From Isoptericola sp. AK164 (GTDB lineage: Bacteria; Actinomycetota; Actinomycetes; Actinomycetales; Cellulomonadaceae), in contig NZ_CP119106.1 of assembly GCF_029643425.1 (NCBI RefSeq), forward strand, positions 1,116,001 to 1,180,000: DNA of 64,000 bases. Direction: 5' to 3'. A program made the translations under genes and the position numbers. Below, piece by piece: positions 9,408 to 16,826 of the stretch. Position 1 is the stretch's first letter, and every line of letters starts with the position of its first letter. The notes under the pieces are model-generated. The model ran no database searches. It saw nothing but the letters and a program-made list of their open reading frames with translations, and was not told the DNA's origin.

Positions 9408-9708
9408 AATCGCAGGGGCAGCAGCGGACGCCGAGCGCACGCGCGGCGCCGCTGAGAACGCCGAAGCCCAGCAACTCGTGCAGGAAGCAGACCGGCAGGA
9501 CCGCGCGGCCGCGGTGACCCGTGCCGCGGTCGAGCACGAGCCCGACCCGGACGAGCGCCTGCGCGCAGCGGTCGAGGCCGAACAGCGCGAAGCAGCGGCA
9601 GCGGCTTCCCGGGATGAGTCCCACACGACGTACGACAGCCCGCAGCGCCGCGACGCCACCGCCCGGGAACTAGGGTTGCCTGCTAGAAGACACTCAAGCC
9701 AGATCTGA
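9408..9708 (+). pseudogene. Ala/Glu-rich C-terminal remnant, possibly of a relaxase or other plasmid protein
   Basis: An open frame without a start codon that comes straight out of palindrome B1 and ends at 9708. Its product is alanine, glutamate and arginine rich and helical (AENAEAQQLVQEADRQDRA, LRAAVEAEQREAAAAASRDE), then turns into a mixed tail YDSPQRRDATARELGLP. Such tails are seen at the ends of actinobacterial conjugative relaxases and other mobilisation proteins, but I cannot prove identity from sequence alone. Because the frame has no start and runs out of the repeat, I treat it as a truncated leftover. The nearby coupling-protein fragment on the other strand supports a mobile-element origin. 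Confidence 0.3.
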
Positions 9709-9717
9709 GGAGTCAAG

Positions 9718-10087
9718 CTGGAATTCAAGAGGATCCGACGCGCCGTCATGGGCGCCGCGTCGGCTGCGTTCATTGCGTCGACAACTGTGGCTGTCGCCGA
9801 GCCACTGGACGATGTCGATCAGCCGGCCCGGAAGATCGCCGAGGTCGCACCCGATCAGGGCAGCGTTGTCGTTCCCCGCCAGAACGGAAGCGGCGAAAGC
9901 GGGACACGCCAAGCGAGCCGAGCCCATGGTCGCTCAAGCGGGCGGAGCCGTGACCGAGGTCACGTGCTCCCCCAACCCGAGCGGACCCGGGACTGTCAAG
10001 ATCTCAGATCCTGAACTGGGCACCCCTCATCTCGAGGTGAGCCTCCCCGGTGAGGTCAAGTTCACCGAAGGTGAGGTCTGCACGTGA
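9718..10087 (+). pseudogene. Small secreted protein gene with a frameshift
   Basis: A GAGGAG ribosome-binding site at 9707-9712 precedes a CTG start by 5 bases. The frame opens with positively charged EFKRIRRAV and a hydrophobic stretch GAASAAFIASTTVAVAEP, a signal peptide with a plausible cleavage after AVA. The frame then ends early at 10014, while the plausible second half (ending HLEVSLPGEVKFTEGEVCT) is in the next frame and stops at 10087. The switch maps to the CCCC run at 9874-9877: one extra C would join the halves as VVVP-ARTEAAKAGHAKR. It is therefore either a recent pseudogene or a base-call error in a homopolymer. The joined product would be about 123 residues. Its stop overlaps the next gene's GTG, which supports a real gene pair. 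No family recognised. Confidence 0.55.
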
Positions 10088-10341
10088 TCGACTACCTCAT
10101 CGCCAGTGTCTGCGGAGTGGCATTCTTTGTGTCGCTCAGGATGATATCCACCCGTCGCGTGTTCGCCGTCGTCCTTGGGGTGCTGGTCTGCGCAACGGCG
10201 GTCGCCGTCGTTTACGGGACGCGCATAGCCGACGGATCCGAATGGGCCTGGGAGATCTTCTGGGCACTGGTCTTCGCAGGAACAATATCTGCGGTCCTGC
10301 GAAAGCGGAGTAGCGGGAAACTGCGCACTGACGAATCCTGA
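10084..10341 (+). CDS. Small membrane protein, partner of the frameshifted secreted protein
   Basis: An 85-residue protein with three hydrophobic segments (IASVCGVAFFVSLRM, VFAVVLGVLVCATAVAVVYG, AWEIFWALVFAGTISAVL) and a basic C-terminal tail. Its GTG start overlaps the preceding stop as GTGA, so its translation should depend on the upstream gene. Codon choice is less GC-extreme than in the flanking core genes (codons such as TTT, ATA, ATT and AAA occur), which fits acquired DNA. The pair lies between two family B palindromes and beside conjugation debris, and is followed 12 bases later by a strong hairpin terminator. I do not recognise the family; a secreted protein with a small membrane partner suggests surface anchoring, or an immunity-like role, as speculation only. 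Confidence 0.6.
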   Translation: MIDYLIASVCGVAFFVSLRMISTRRVFAVVLGVLVCATAVAVVYGTRIADGSEWAWEIFWALVFAGTISAVLRKRSSGKLRTDES

Positions 10342-10352
10342 CGTGGCATGAG

Positions 10353-10385
10353 AGTGGTGGCCCTGCTGTGTGCAGGGCCACCACT
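10353..10385 (+). terminator. Hairpin terminator after the small membrane gene
   Basis: Perfect 14-base stem (10353-10366 and 10372-10385) with a TGTGT loop, 12 bases past the stop at 10341. There is no long U-tract, as is common in GC-rich actinobacteria. It could also serve the minus-strand gene that ends at 10419. Confidence 0.75.
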
Positions 10386-10418
10386 TCTGCGCAGCGTTCC
10401 GGGGTCTGCGACGTCATG

Positions 10419-10649
10419 TCACCTCTGGTCCTCACGGACGTCGGGGAACATGCCGCCTGGCGGCGCGACGTAGGGCAGTGGTTCGCCGTGCGTGCAGGTG
10501 TTCTCGTTGCCTTCGGTCGCCAGCGCGAATGGGCCGTCTGGGTCCAAGAGCGCGGGCATCTGGTGGTCGGCGTGGTCGCGCCACCAGGCGCTCGCTACGG
10601 TGGGCCGTCGATCCGGGGTGTCGATGTCGTCTTCGCCCCAGTCGCTCAC
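10419..10649 (-). CDS. Small protein following a coupling-protein remnant
   Basis: A 76-residue hydrophilic protein beginning MSDWGEDDIDTPDRRP and ending GGMFPDVREDQR. It starts with a GTG that overlaps the stop of the upstream coupling-protein fragment as GTGA. I recognise no domain. Trp and acidic residues are common, and the middle (ASAWWRDHADHQMPALLDP) looks like coding sequence rather than a shadow. The overlap means it was once co-translated with a conjugal transfer protein, so it is probably a leftover of the same mobile element. Whether it is still expressed is doubtful because its upstream partner is truncated and has no start or promoter. Confidence 0.5.
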   Translation of the reverse strand: MSDWGEDDIDTPDRRPTVASAWWRDHADHQMPALLDPDGPFALATEGNENTCTHGEPLPYVAPPGGMFPDVREDQR

Positions 10650-11014
10650 GCCGTGGTCCGTTCGAACTCGTCGGCCTCCACCTCGGCGACCGATTCTTCG
10701 GCTTCGTGGATCGTGCGCGCGGCCTGCGGGTCGTGGGCGTCGAGGGAGGCCTGCACCGCGGCGGCATGCGGTCCGGTCATCCACGGCTGGGTGCGGATCA
10801 GCGTGGGACGTGATCCGGAGGCCAGGACGACAGCGCGCCCCTTGGGCAGTGCGGCGAGGTCGGCGACGTCGAGCGCAGCTGCTGCCGCGGCCCACGGGCG
10901 ATCCGACCAGGGAGCGTGGCCCCGGTCGCGGAGAGTGACGTGGGAAGACTTCCCAGGTCGCGGACGTTCGGGCAGCCGGTCCGGTCGAGATCGCGCACCC
11001 CGACAAGCTAGCGG
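10646..11014 (-). pseudogene. C-terminal fragment of a TraG/VirD4-type conjugal coupling protein
   Basis: Reading the minus strand in the frame that ends at 10646 gives about 115 residues matching the end of actinobacterial type IV coupling ATPases: ALDVADLAALPKGRAVVLA, SGSRPTLIRTQPWMTGPHA, SLDAHDPQAARTI and a Glu-rich end EVEADEFERTTA. The pattern of an alanine-rich segment, KGRAVVLASGSRP and PWMTGPH is what I know from TraG/TraM-recognition proteins of integrative elements. The ATPase core (Walker motifs) is missing; coding similarity fades toward palindrome B2 just upstream. There is no start codon. This is the clearest evidence that a conjugative element once sat here. Confidence 0.6.
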
Positions 11015-11040
11015 GCGTCGGTCGGGGTGCCGAAGGCGTC

Positions 11041-11095
11041 GAGCGTCTCTGTTCCTCCCGAATCAGCGCCTGGTTCCGGAGGAACAGAGACGCTC
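11041..11095. repeat. Intergenic palindromic repeat, family B copy 2 (right border of island)
   Basis: Inverted repeat 11041-11062 / 11074-11095 with one mismatch and an 11-base loop nearly identical to copy 1. It lies 20 bases past the stop of the minus-strand membrane gene, so it could act as that gene's terminator, while also marking the right edge of the remnant island. Confidence 0.92.
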
Positions 11096-11114
11096 GATCG
11101 TGACGGAGGGAGGC

Positions 11115-11669
11115 TCAGGCCCGACGGCGCAGCTCGTCCGCCCAGCCGCGGTGGTACCGCGCCACGACGGTGTCCGAGCCCGGGGCCCACCACACGGCGG
11201 CCGGGTCGCCGGGGCGGGGGCCCGGGGCGTCGCCGTCGGCCACGAGCAGCGACCATGTGTCCTCGGCCGTGTCGTCCTCGCAGGGGTAGGTGAGCAGCCC
11301 CCGCAGCATGACGCCGTCGCCGACGGGACGCTCGGAGACGGTCACCGACCCCGTCGTGGCCCGGGCGTCGCGCCGCAGCGCCTCGACGTCGCGGGTCTCG
11401 CGGGCGACGTGCTGGTCGTCGCGGTAGCGGACCAGCGCCGCGACCGCGGTGACCATGAGCAGGGCCAGCAGGGCGAGCATCAGCCACATCTCGAGCTCGC
11501 CCGAGGGGTTCTCGACGAGCCGCTGGGTGACGTAGACGGCGACCGAGGCCGCCAGCGCGGGTGCCCACAGCCACCGGCGCACCCAGCCGGGCTTCTCCGG
11601 GTCGGGCAGGTCGCCCAGCGGCGCCTCGACGTCGGCGACGGAGTCGACCTGCTGCCAGCGCACGCTCAC
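11115..11669 (-). CDS. Membrane protein of unknown function in the accD-accE operon
   Basis: A 184-residue protein: a hydrophilic N-terminus, two adjacent transmembrane segments (LWAPALAASVAVYVTQRLV and MWLMLALLALLMVTAVAALV) and a C-terminal soluble domain of about 100 residues containing WSLLVADGDAPG and GSDTVVARYHRGW. The GTG start overlaps the accE stop as GTGA, which places it last in the accD-unknown-accE-membrane protein operon. I recognise no named family. A longer frame exists upstream, but the overlapping GTG gives the natural operon spacing. Palindrome B2 follows 20 bases after the stop. Confidence 0.75.
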   Translation of the reverse strand: MSVRWQQVDSVADVEAPLGDLPDPEKPGWVRRWLWAPALAASVAVYVTQRLVENPSGELEMWLMLALLALLMVTAVAALVRYRDDQHVARETRDVEALRRDARATTGSVTVSERPVGDGVMLRGLLTYPCEDDTAEDTWSLLVADGDAPGPRPGDPAAVWWAPGSDTVVARYHRGWADELRRRA

Positions 11670-11905
11670 GACCGGAAGCTCCAGCGCCAGGCGTCCATGT
11701 TGTGGCGGCCGGCCCGGCCGCCGAAGCTGCGGGCCGTGGCCGCCCCGTTGCCGCGCAGGTTGCGGGCGTGGTTGGTCCACTCGTCCACGGGCGCGACGTC
11801 GTCGGGCAGCTCGTCGTCCGCGGTGACGGCCGCCAGCCCGGCCACGAGCGCGGCCACCTCCAGGTCGTCCGGTGCTCCGCGCACCACGCGTACCTGCGGG
11901 GTCAT
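11666..11905 (-). CDS. accE: Acyl-CoA carboxylase epsilon subunit
   Basis: A 79-residue protein with the epsilon signature at its N-terminus: VRVVRGAPDDLEVAALVAGL, i.e. a short strand, Arg-Gly, an acidic pair and a hydrophobic helix. In actinobacteria this small subunit tightens the alpha-beta complex of propionyl/acetyl-CoA carboxylases. The C-terminal half, with WTNHARNLRGNG and AWRWSFRS, also fits the usual pattern in which a Trp-Arg-rich end terminates the protein. The ATG overlaps the stop of the upstream unknown gene as ATGA, and accE in turn overlaps the following gene. The start is chosen at MTPQVRVV; the longer frame upstream is antisense-like filler. Confidence 0.85.
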   Translation of the reverse strand: MTPQVRVVRGAPDDLEVAALVAGLAAVTADDELPDDVAPVDEWTNHARNLRGNGAATARSFGGRAGRHNMDAWRWSFRS

Positions 11906-12447
11906 GCGTCCTCCTCGTCGTCGGGGTCGTTGCCGAAACCCGGTGCCAGACCGCGCGAGGCGGCCCACTCCATCACCTGGTACCCGCCCTCGGCCATCCG
12001 TGTCGCGGCGTCCTGACCGGCCTCGTCCAGCAGCTCGATGACGCCGTTCAGCGTCATCGAGGCTCCCGGCGGCGGGTCCGCGACCACGAACCCGAGGTAG
12101 AACACCTCCGCGGAGATCGTGCCCTCGGGCAGGTCCTCCTCACCGCTCTCCTCCGGCTGGCTGCCGGGCTCGGGCTCCCACACCGACGTCGTCAGGTCCG
12201 GGTGCATGCCGAGCGCGTCGTGCAGCGTGTCGAACAGCGAGGCGTTGAGCGTGCCGACCCGGTTCTCCAGCGCGAGGATGCGCGGGTCCTCGTCCGCCTC
12301 GGTCGCCCCGAACTCGGCCCGCACCCCCACGGCGGCGTCGACGTACTGGTGCAGCGCCGCGGCGAGCGTCTCCACGGCGCGGTGCATCGGCTCGGGGTCC
12401 ACGTCGCCCAGCGGTGCCGGACCGTGGGTGGCGTCCTCGTGGCTCAT
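11902..12447 (-). CDS. Conserved-looking acidic protein between accD and accE
   Basis: A 181-residue acidic protein, MSHEDATHG to DPDDEEDA, without membrane segments. The N-terminal half is predicted helical (MHRAVETLAAALHQYVDAAVG, LENRVGTLNASLFDTLHDAL), then comes an acidic linker and a second helical part with SAEVFYLGFVVADPPPGASM. Its stop overlaps the accE start by 4 bases and it starts 39 bases after the accD stop, so it is expressed with the carboxylase. I do not recognise the family; context suggests an accessory or regulatory role in the carboxylase complex, which is inference from position only. Confidence 0.7.
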   Translation of the reverse strand: MSHEDATHGPAPLGDVDPEPMHRAVETLAAALHQYVDAAVGVRAEFGATEADEDPRILALENRVGTLNASLFDTLHDALGMHPDLTTSVWEPEPGSQPEESGEEDLPEGTISAEVFYLGFVVADPPPGASMTLNGVIELLDEAGQDAATRMAEGGYQVMEWAASRGLAPGFGNDPDDEEDA

Positions 12448-12486
12448 CGGTCGATCTTCTCAGAACGTCGGCGGTTCATGGCCGCC

Positions 12487-14064
12487 TCACAGCGGGATGT
12501 TGCCGTGCTTCTTCGGCGGGAGGCTGGCGCGCTTGGTGCGCAGGGCACGCAGTGACCGGACCACCTGCACGCGGGTCTCGGAGGGCCGGATGACCGCGTC
12601 GACGTAGCCGCGCTCGGCCGCGTCCCACGGGTTGACGATGGCCTCGGTGTACTCGTCGGTCAGCCGGCCGCGCTCCGCCTCGACGTCCTGACCGTCCTCG
12701 CCGGCGGCCTTCAGTGCCCGGCGGTGCAGGATGTTCACCGCACCGGAGGCGCCCATGACGGCGACCTGCGCCGTCGGCCAGGCCAGGTTGACGTCCGCGC
12801 CGAGCTGCTTGGAGCCCATGACGATGTACGCGCCGCCGTAGGCCTTGCGCGTGATGACGGTGACCAGCGGGACCGTGGCCTCGGCGTAGGCGTAGATGAG
12901 CTTGGCGCCGCGGCGGATGATGCCGTCGTGCTCCTGGCCGACGCCGGGCAGGAACCCGGGCACGTCGACGAACGTCAGCACGGGGATGTTGAACGCGTCG
13001 CAGGTGCGCACGAACCGCGCGGCCTTCTCCGAGGCGGCGATGTCCAGGGTGCCGGCCATCGACTGGGGCTGGTTGGCGACGATGCCGACGCTCTGGCCCT
13101 CGACGTGCCCGAACCCGACGAGCACGTTCTGCGCGTACAGCGGCTGTACCTCGAGGAACGAGTCCGGGTCGAGCACGGTCTCGACGACGGCGCGCATGTC
13201 GTACGGCTGGTTGTCGCCGTCGGGGACGATCGTGTCCAGCACCTCGTCGTCGGCGGTGACGTCCAGCTCGGTCTCCGCCTCGGGCGCGAACGTGGGGGCG
13301 TCGGAGAGGTTGTTCTGCGGCAGGTAGCCGACCAGGTGGCGCACGTAGTCGATCGCGTCGTCCTCGTCGGCGCCCAGGTAGTGAGCGACGCCGGAGGTGG
13401 CGTTGTGCGTGTGCCCGCCGCCCAGGGTCTCGAAGTCGACGTCCTCGCCGGTGACGGTCTTGATGACGTCCGGGCCGGTGATGAACATGTTCGACGTCTG
13501 GTCCGCCATGACGACGAAGTCGGTCAGGGCGGGGGAGTAGACCGCTCCGCCGGCGCTCGGGCCGAGGATGAGCGAGATCTGCGGGACGACGCCGGAGGCC
13601 GCGACGTTGCGGCGGAACATCTCGGCGAACTGCGTCAGCGCGGCCACACCTTCTTGGATGCGGGCGCCGCCGCCGTCGGAGATGCCGATGATCGGCACGC
13701 CGATGCGCAGCGCGAGGTCCTGGACCTTGGCGATCTTCTCGCCGTGCACCTCGCCGAGGGACCCGCCGAACACGGTGAAGTCCTGGGAGAACACGCAGAC
13801 CTGGCGGCCGTCGATGGTGCCGTGGCCGACGACGACGCCGTCACCCGGCAGCCGCTTGGCGTCCATGCCGAAGTTGCGGCTGCGGTGCATCGCGAGGGCG
13901 TCCAGCTCGGTGAAGCTGCCCTCGTCGAGCAGGTCGTCGATGCGCTCGCGGGCGGTCTTCTTGCCGCGCGCGTGCTGCTTGGTCCGGGCGTTCTCCTCGG
14001 GCTCGGTGACCGCGGCCGCGCGGCGTCGGTCGAGCTCGGCGAGCTTCTCGGCAGTGGTCTTCAC
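12487..14064 (-). CDS. accD: Acyl-CoA carboxylase carboxyltransferase (beta) subunit
   Basis: A 525-residue carboxyltransferase that moves the carboxyl group from biotin on AccA3 to acetyl- or propionyl-CoA. It has the two crotonase-like halves of the family: the first with [20 protein letters not shown] and [14 protein letters not shown], the second with [17 protein letters not shown] and [11 protein letters not shown], the CoA- and biotin-binding glycine-rich loops. The length matches actinobacterial PccB/AccD5-type subunits. The GTG start follows TAGGGT by 7 bases, indicating a leaderless mRNA. It heads the accD-unknown-accE-membrane operon and is divergent from birA. Acetyl versus propionyl preference cannot be set reliably from this reading. 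Confidence 0.95.
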   Translation of the reverse strand: MKTTAEKLAELDRRRAAAVTEPEENARTKQHARGKKTARERIDDLLDEGSFTELDALAMHRSRNFGMDAKRLPGDGVVVGHGTIDGRQVCVFSQDFTVFGGSLGEVHGEKIAKVQDLALRIGVPIIGISDGGGARIQEGVAALTQFAEMFRRNVAASGVVPQISLILGPSAGGAVYSPALTDFVVMADQTSNMFITGPDVIKTVTGEDVDFETLGGGHTHNATSGVAHYLGADEDDAIDYVRHLVGYLPQNNLSDAPTFAPEAETELDVTADDEVLDTIVPDGDNQPYDMRAVVETVLDPDSFLEVQPLYAQNVLVGFGHVEGQSVGIVANQPQSMAGTLDIAASEKAARFVRTCDAFNIPVLTFVDVPGFLPGVGQEHDGIIRRGAKLIYAYAEATVPLVTVITRKAYGGAYIVMGSKQLGADVNLAWPTAQVAVMGASGAVNILHRRALKAAGEDGQDVEAERGRLTDEYTEAIVNPWDAAERGYVDAVIRPSETRVQVVRSLRALRTKRASLPPKKHGNIPL

Positions 14065-14198
14065 CCCTGTGACCCTAGGTGCCCGGGGCCTGCGGGGCGA
14101 TGCGCGACAGGCTCTGTCGCCCCCGGCGTTCTTGGAGGTTTCCTACAATCCCGTCGCGTCCGTCCCGCGGGGCCGGTGCGAGGTACCACGATGGAGGC

Positions 14199-15071
14199 AT
14201 GACGCGCCCACCTCTCGACGTCGCCGCCCTGCGGCCCGCCCTGCTCGAGCCCACCGGACCGCTGGCGAGGGTCGACGTCGTCGCGACCGCCGCCTCGACC
14301 AACACCGACCTCGTCGCCCGGGCGCGGGCCGGCGCCGAGATCCCGGCGGCGCTGGTCGCCGAGCACCAGCAGGCCGGGCGTGGGCGCGCCGGCCGGGCGT
14401 GGGAGACGCCGGCCCGCGCCGCGCTGACGGTCTCGTTCCTGCTGAGACCGCACGTCGCCGCCGACGAGCTCGGGTGGATGCCGCTGCTGACCGGGCTCGC
14501 GCTGGCACGCACCCTGCGCGCCGAGGGGGTGCGGGCCCAGGTCAAGTGGCCCAACGACGTGCTGCTCCCGGCCCCGACGGCGGTCGAGGGGCTGGGCCGG
14601 TTCCGCAAGGTCGCCGGCGTGCTCGCCGAGGTGGTGCCCGACGCCGCGCCCGTCACCGCACCCGGCGATCCCGGGGACGCCGACGACGCACCCGTCGTCG
14701 TGGTCGGCGTGGGGCTCAACGTGGACCAGCGCGCCGAGGAGATGCCCGTGCCGACGGCGACCTCCGTGGCGCTCGCGGGCCGGGACCTGGACCGCGGGGA
14801 GCTGCTCGTGGGCCTGACCGGTGAGCTCTTCACGCTCGTGGCCCGGTGGGAGGCCGCCGGCGGGGACGCGGTCGAGGCGGGTCTCGCCGGCGAGTACGCC
14901 GAGGTCAGCGCGACCCTCGGCCGGACGGTGCGCGCCGAGCTCGCTGGCGGAGCGGGGTCCGTCGAGGGCGAGGCCGTCCGGGTGGCCGACGACGGCGCCC
15001 TGGTGCTGGCGACCGCGACCGGCGAGCGCGTGGTCACCGCGGGCGACGTGCACCACCTGCGGCGCGTCTGA
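14199..15071 (+). CDS. birA: Biotin-[acetyl-CoA-carboxylase] ligase
   Basis: A 290-residue monofunctional biotin protein ligase that attaches biotin through biotinyl-AMP to the lysine in the AccA3 carrier domain. The biotin-binding loop is GRGRAGRAWETP, and KWPNDVLLP plus VGVGLNVDQR complete the catalytic core; the C-terminal SH3-like cap ends GDVHHLRRV. There is no N-terminal helix-turn-helix, so it should not repress transcription as the E. coli protein does. The ATG is preceded at 1 base by GGAGG, too close for normal initiation, while CACGAT ends 6 bases before it, so a leaderless start is possible; a TACAAT hexamer at 14144-14149 is a second candidate -10. It is divergent from accD, whose complex it activates. 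Confidence 0.92.
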   Translation: MTRPPLDVAALRPALLEPTGPLARVDVVATAASTNTDLVARARAGAEIPAALVAEHQQAGRGRAGRAWETPARAALTVSFLLRPHVAADELGWMPLLTGLALARTLRAEGVRAQVKWPNDVLLPAPTAVEGLGRFRKVAGVLAEVVPDAAPVTAPGDPGDADDAPVVVVGVGLNVDQRAEEMPVPTATSVALAGRDLDRGELLVGLTGELFTLVARWEAAGGDAVEAGLAGEYAEVSATLGRTVRAELAGGAGSVEGEAVRVADDGALVLATATGERVVTAGDVHHLRRV

Positions 15072-15139
15072 GGCGGCGCGGCGGGTTCGCGCCGCGGACG
15101 TCCAGGTTCCGCCCAGGTGACCCCCGTTACAGTGGCCCC

Positions 15140-16183
15140 GTGACCAGCCAGACCCCTCAGGAACCGCGCGAGCGCGCTGCTCAGGAACGTGCCGACACCG
15201 CGCGGCGGACCGACGAGGCGATCCTCGGCGGTCCCCGCATCTACACCTTCGCCGACCTCGTGGAGGGGACGGGGCTGTCCCCGGAGTTCGTGGAGAACTA
15301 CTGGCGCTGGCTGGGGCTGCCGGTGACGCACCCCGCCGAGGCGCGGTTCACCGCGGCCGACCTGGAGTCGCTGCGGGAGATCGGCGAGCTCATCGCGGCC
15401 GGCGAGCTGGACCAGCAGGCGCAGATGACGCTGGTGCGCTCGCTGGGGCACACCTCGGACCGGCTCGCCCTGTGGCAGGTGGAGGCGTTCGTCGAGCATC
15501 TAGGGCGGCGGTTCGACCTGGACGACGTCAGCGCCCGGCTGGCGGCGCTGGACCGCATCCCGGGGTTCGCGGACGTGCTGGCCCGCCAGCTCGAGCACGC
15601 GTGGCGCCGCCAGCTCGCGGCGCTGATGGGCCGGTTCGCCACCGAGTTCGGCGGCTCGCACGGCACCGAGCTGCCCGGCGACCAGCTGCCGCTCCGCCGC
15701 GCGATCGGGTTCGCCGACATCGTGTCCTTCACGAAGCGCACGGCCGGGCTCGGCTCGCAGGAGCTGTCCGAGTACGTCCAGCTCTTCGAGTCCCGCGCCC
15801 GCGACGTCATCACCGAGGCCGGCGGCCGCGTGGTCAAGACGATCGGCGACGCGGTGCTGTTCGTGGCCGACGACGTCGCCACCGGGGCCGAGTGCGCGCT
15901 CGGGCTGGCCGCCCCGCACTCCAGCGAGGAGGAGATCCCGGTGCGGGTCGGCTTCGTGTGGGGCCGGGTGCTGTCCCGCTTCGGCGACGTGTTCGGGCCG
16001 GACGTCAACCTGGCCTCGCGCATCTCGGAGCTGGCCGAGCCGGCGTCCGTGCTCGTCGACCCGCCGACGGCGGCGCTGCTCAGCTCGTCGGCGAAGTACG
16101 CCCTGACGGCCCAGCCCCCGCAGGACGTGCAGGGGCTGGGGGAGATCACGCCGGTCCGCCTGCAGCGGGCCTACACGGGGTAG
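15140..16183 (+). CDS. Class III adenylate cyclase with N-terminal regulatory domain
   Basis: A 347-residue soluble cyclase making cAMP from ATP. Residues 1 to about 180 resemble the helical autoinhibitory/pH-sensing domain of Mycobacterium Rv1264-type cyclases. The catalytic domain follows: metal-binding Asp in FADIVSF and in IGDAVLF, the substrate-specifying Lys in VVKTIGDAV and Asp in FGPDVNLASR, and the transition-state Asn and Arg of the same segment. All key residues are present, so activity and adenine specificity are expected. The GTG start follows TACAGT by 6 bases, a leaderless layout. A metallo-beta-lactamase-fold protein related to mycobacterial Rv1339, a reported cAMP phosphodiesterase, is encoded at 62.1 kb. 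Confidence 0.9.
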   Translation: MTSQTPQEPRERAAQERADTARRTDEAILGGPRIYTFADLVEGTGLSPEFVENYWRWLGLPVTHPAEARFTAADLESLREIGELIAAGELDQQAQMTLVRSLGHTSDRLALWQVEAFVEHLGRRFDLDDVSARLAALDRIPGFADVLARQLEHAWRRQLAALMGRFATEFGGSHGTELPGDQLPLRRAIGFADIVSFTKRTAGLGSQELSEYVQLFESRARDVITEAGGRVVKTIGDAVLFVADDVATGAECALGLAAPHSSEEEIPVRVGFVWGRVLSRFGDVFGPDVNLASRISELAEPASVLVDPPTAALLSSSAKYALTAQPPQDVQGLGEITPVRLQRAYTG

Positions 16184-16191
16184 CGCCCGTC

Positions 16192-16770
16192 TCAGCCGGG
16201 CTGCACGGAGCGGACGACCCGCGCCGGGGACCCGACGACGACCACGCCGGAGGGGACGTCCTTGGTGACGAGCGAGCCGGCACCGATCACCGCGTCGTCG
16301 CCCACGGTCACCCCGGGCAGGATCGTGACGTTCGCGCCGACCCAGACGTTGCGTCCCAGCACGATGGGAGCGGGGTGCAGGTCGGTCCGGCGGCTCGGGT
16401 CGAGGTCGTGGTTCAGGGTCGCCAGGACGGCGTTGTGCCCGACGAGGCAGTCGTCCCCGATGGTCACACCGCCCTGGTCCTGGAACCTGCACCCGGAGTT
16501 GACGAACACCCGCTTGCCGAGGCGGATGCCGCGGCCGAAGTCCGCGGTGAACGGCGGGAACAGCGTGACGGAGTCGTCGACGGGTGCGCCGGTCAGTCGG
16601 GAGAGCAGCTCGCGGACACGCTCGGGCGGCTGGTACGGGCCGTTGAGCTCGGCGGTGACGAGCATGGCCTCCTGGCTGGCTCGGTGCATCACCTCGTGCA
16701 GGGGTGAGCCGCCGGTGATGGTCTTCCCGGCCCGCAGCGCGGCGAGGAGGTCGTCGATGGTCGCGGTCAT
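16192..16770 (-). CDS. Sugar/maltose O-acetyltransferase-like hexapeptide protein
   Basis: A 192-residue left-handed beta-helix acetyltransferase of the LacA/Maa group, which moves acetyl from acetyl-CoA to a sugar hydroxyl. The N-terminal helical cap (EVMHRASQEAMLVTAELNG) is followed by the hexapeptide core, with the catalytic-type segment AVLATLNHDLDPSRR containing the active-site His, and VGANVTILPGVTVGDDAVIGAG. It is tail-to-tail with the adenylate cyclase, 8 bases apart. The ATG follows TAGGTT by 6 bases, so a leaderless start is likely. The actual acceptor sugar is not predictable. Confidence 0.85.
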   Translation of the reverse strand: MTATIDDLLAALRAGKTITGGSPLHEVMHRASQEAMLVTAELNGPYQPPERVRELLSRLTGAPVDDSVTLFPPFTADFGRGIRLGKRVFVNSGCRFQDQGGVTIGDDCLVGHNAVLATLNHDLDPSRRTDLHPAPIVLGRNVWVGANVTILPGVTVGDDAVIGAGSLVTKDVPSGVVVVGSPARVVRSVQPG

Positions 16771-16826
16771 GGCCTCAACCTACGTCCCGTGCCGGGGGTG
16801 CGGCGGCGCCGTCCGGGTTGCGGCGC

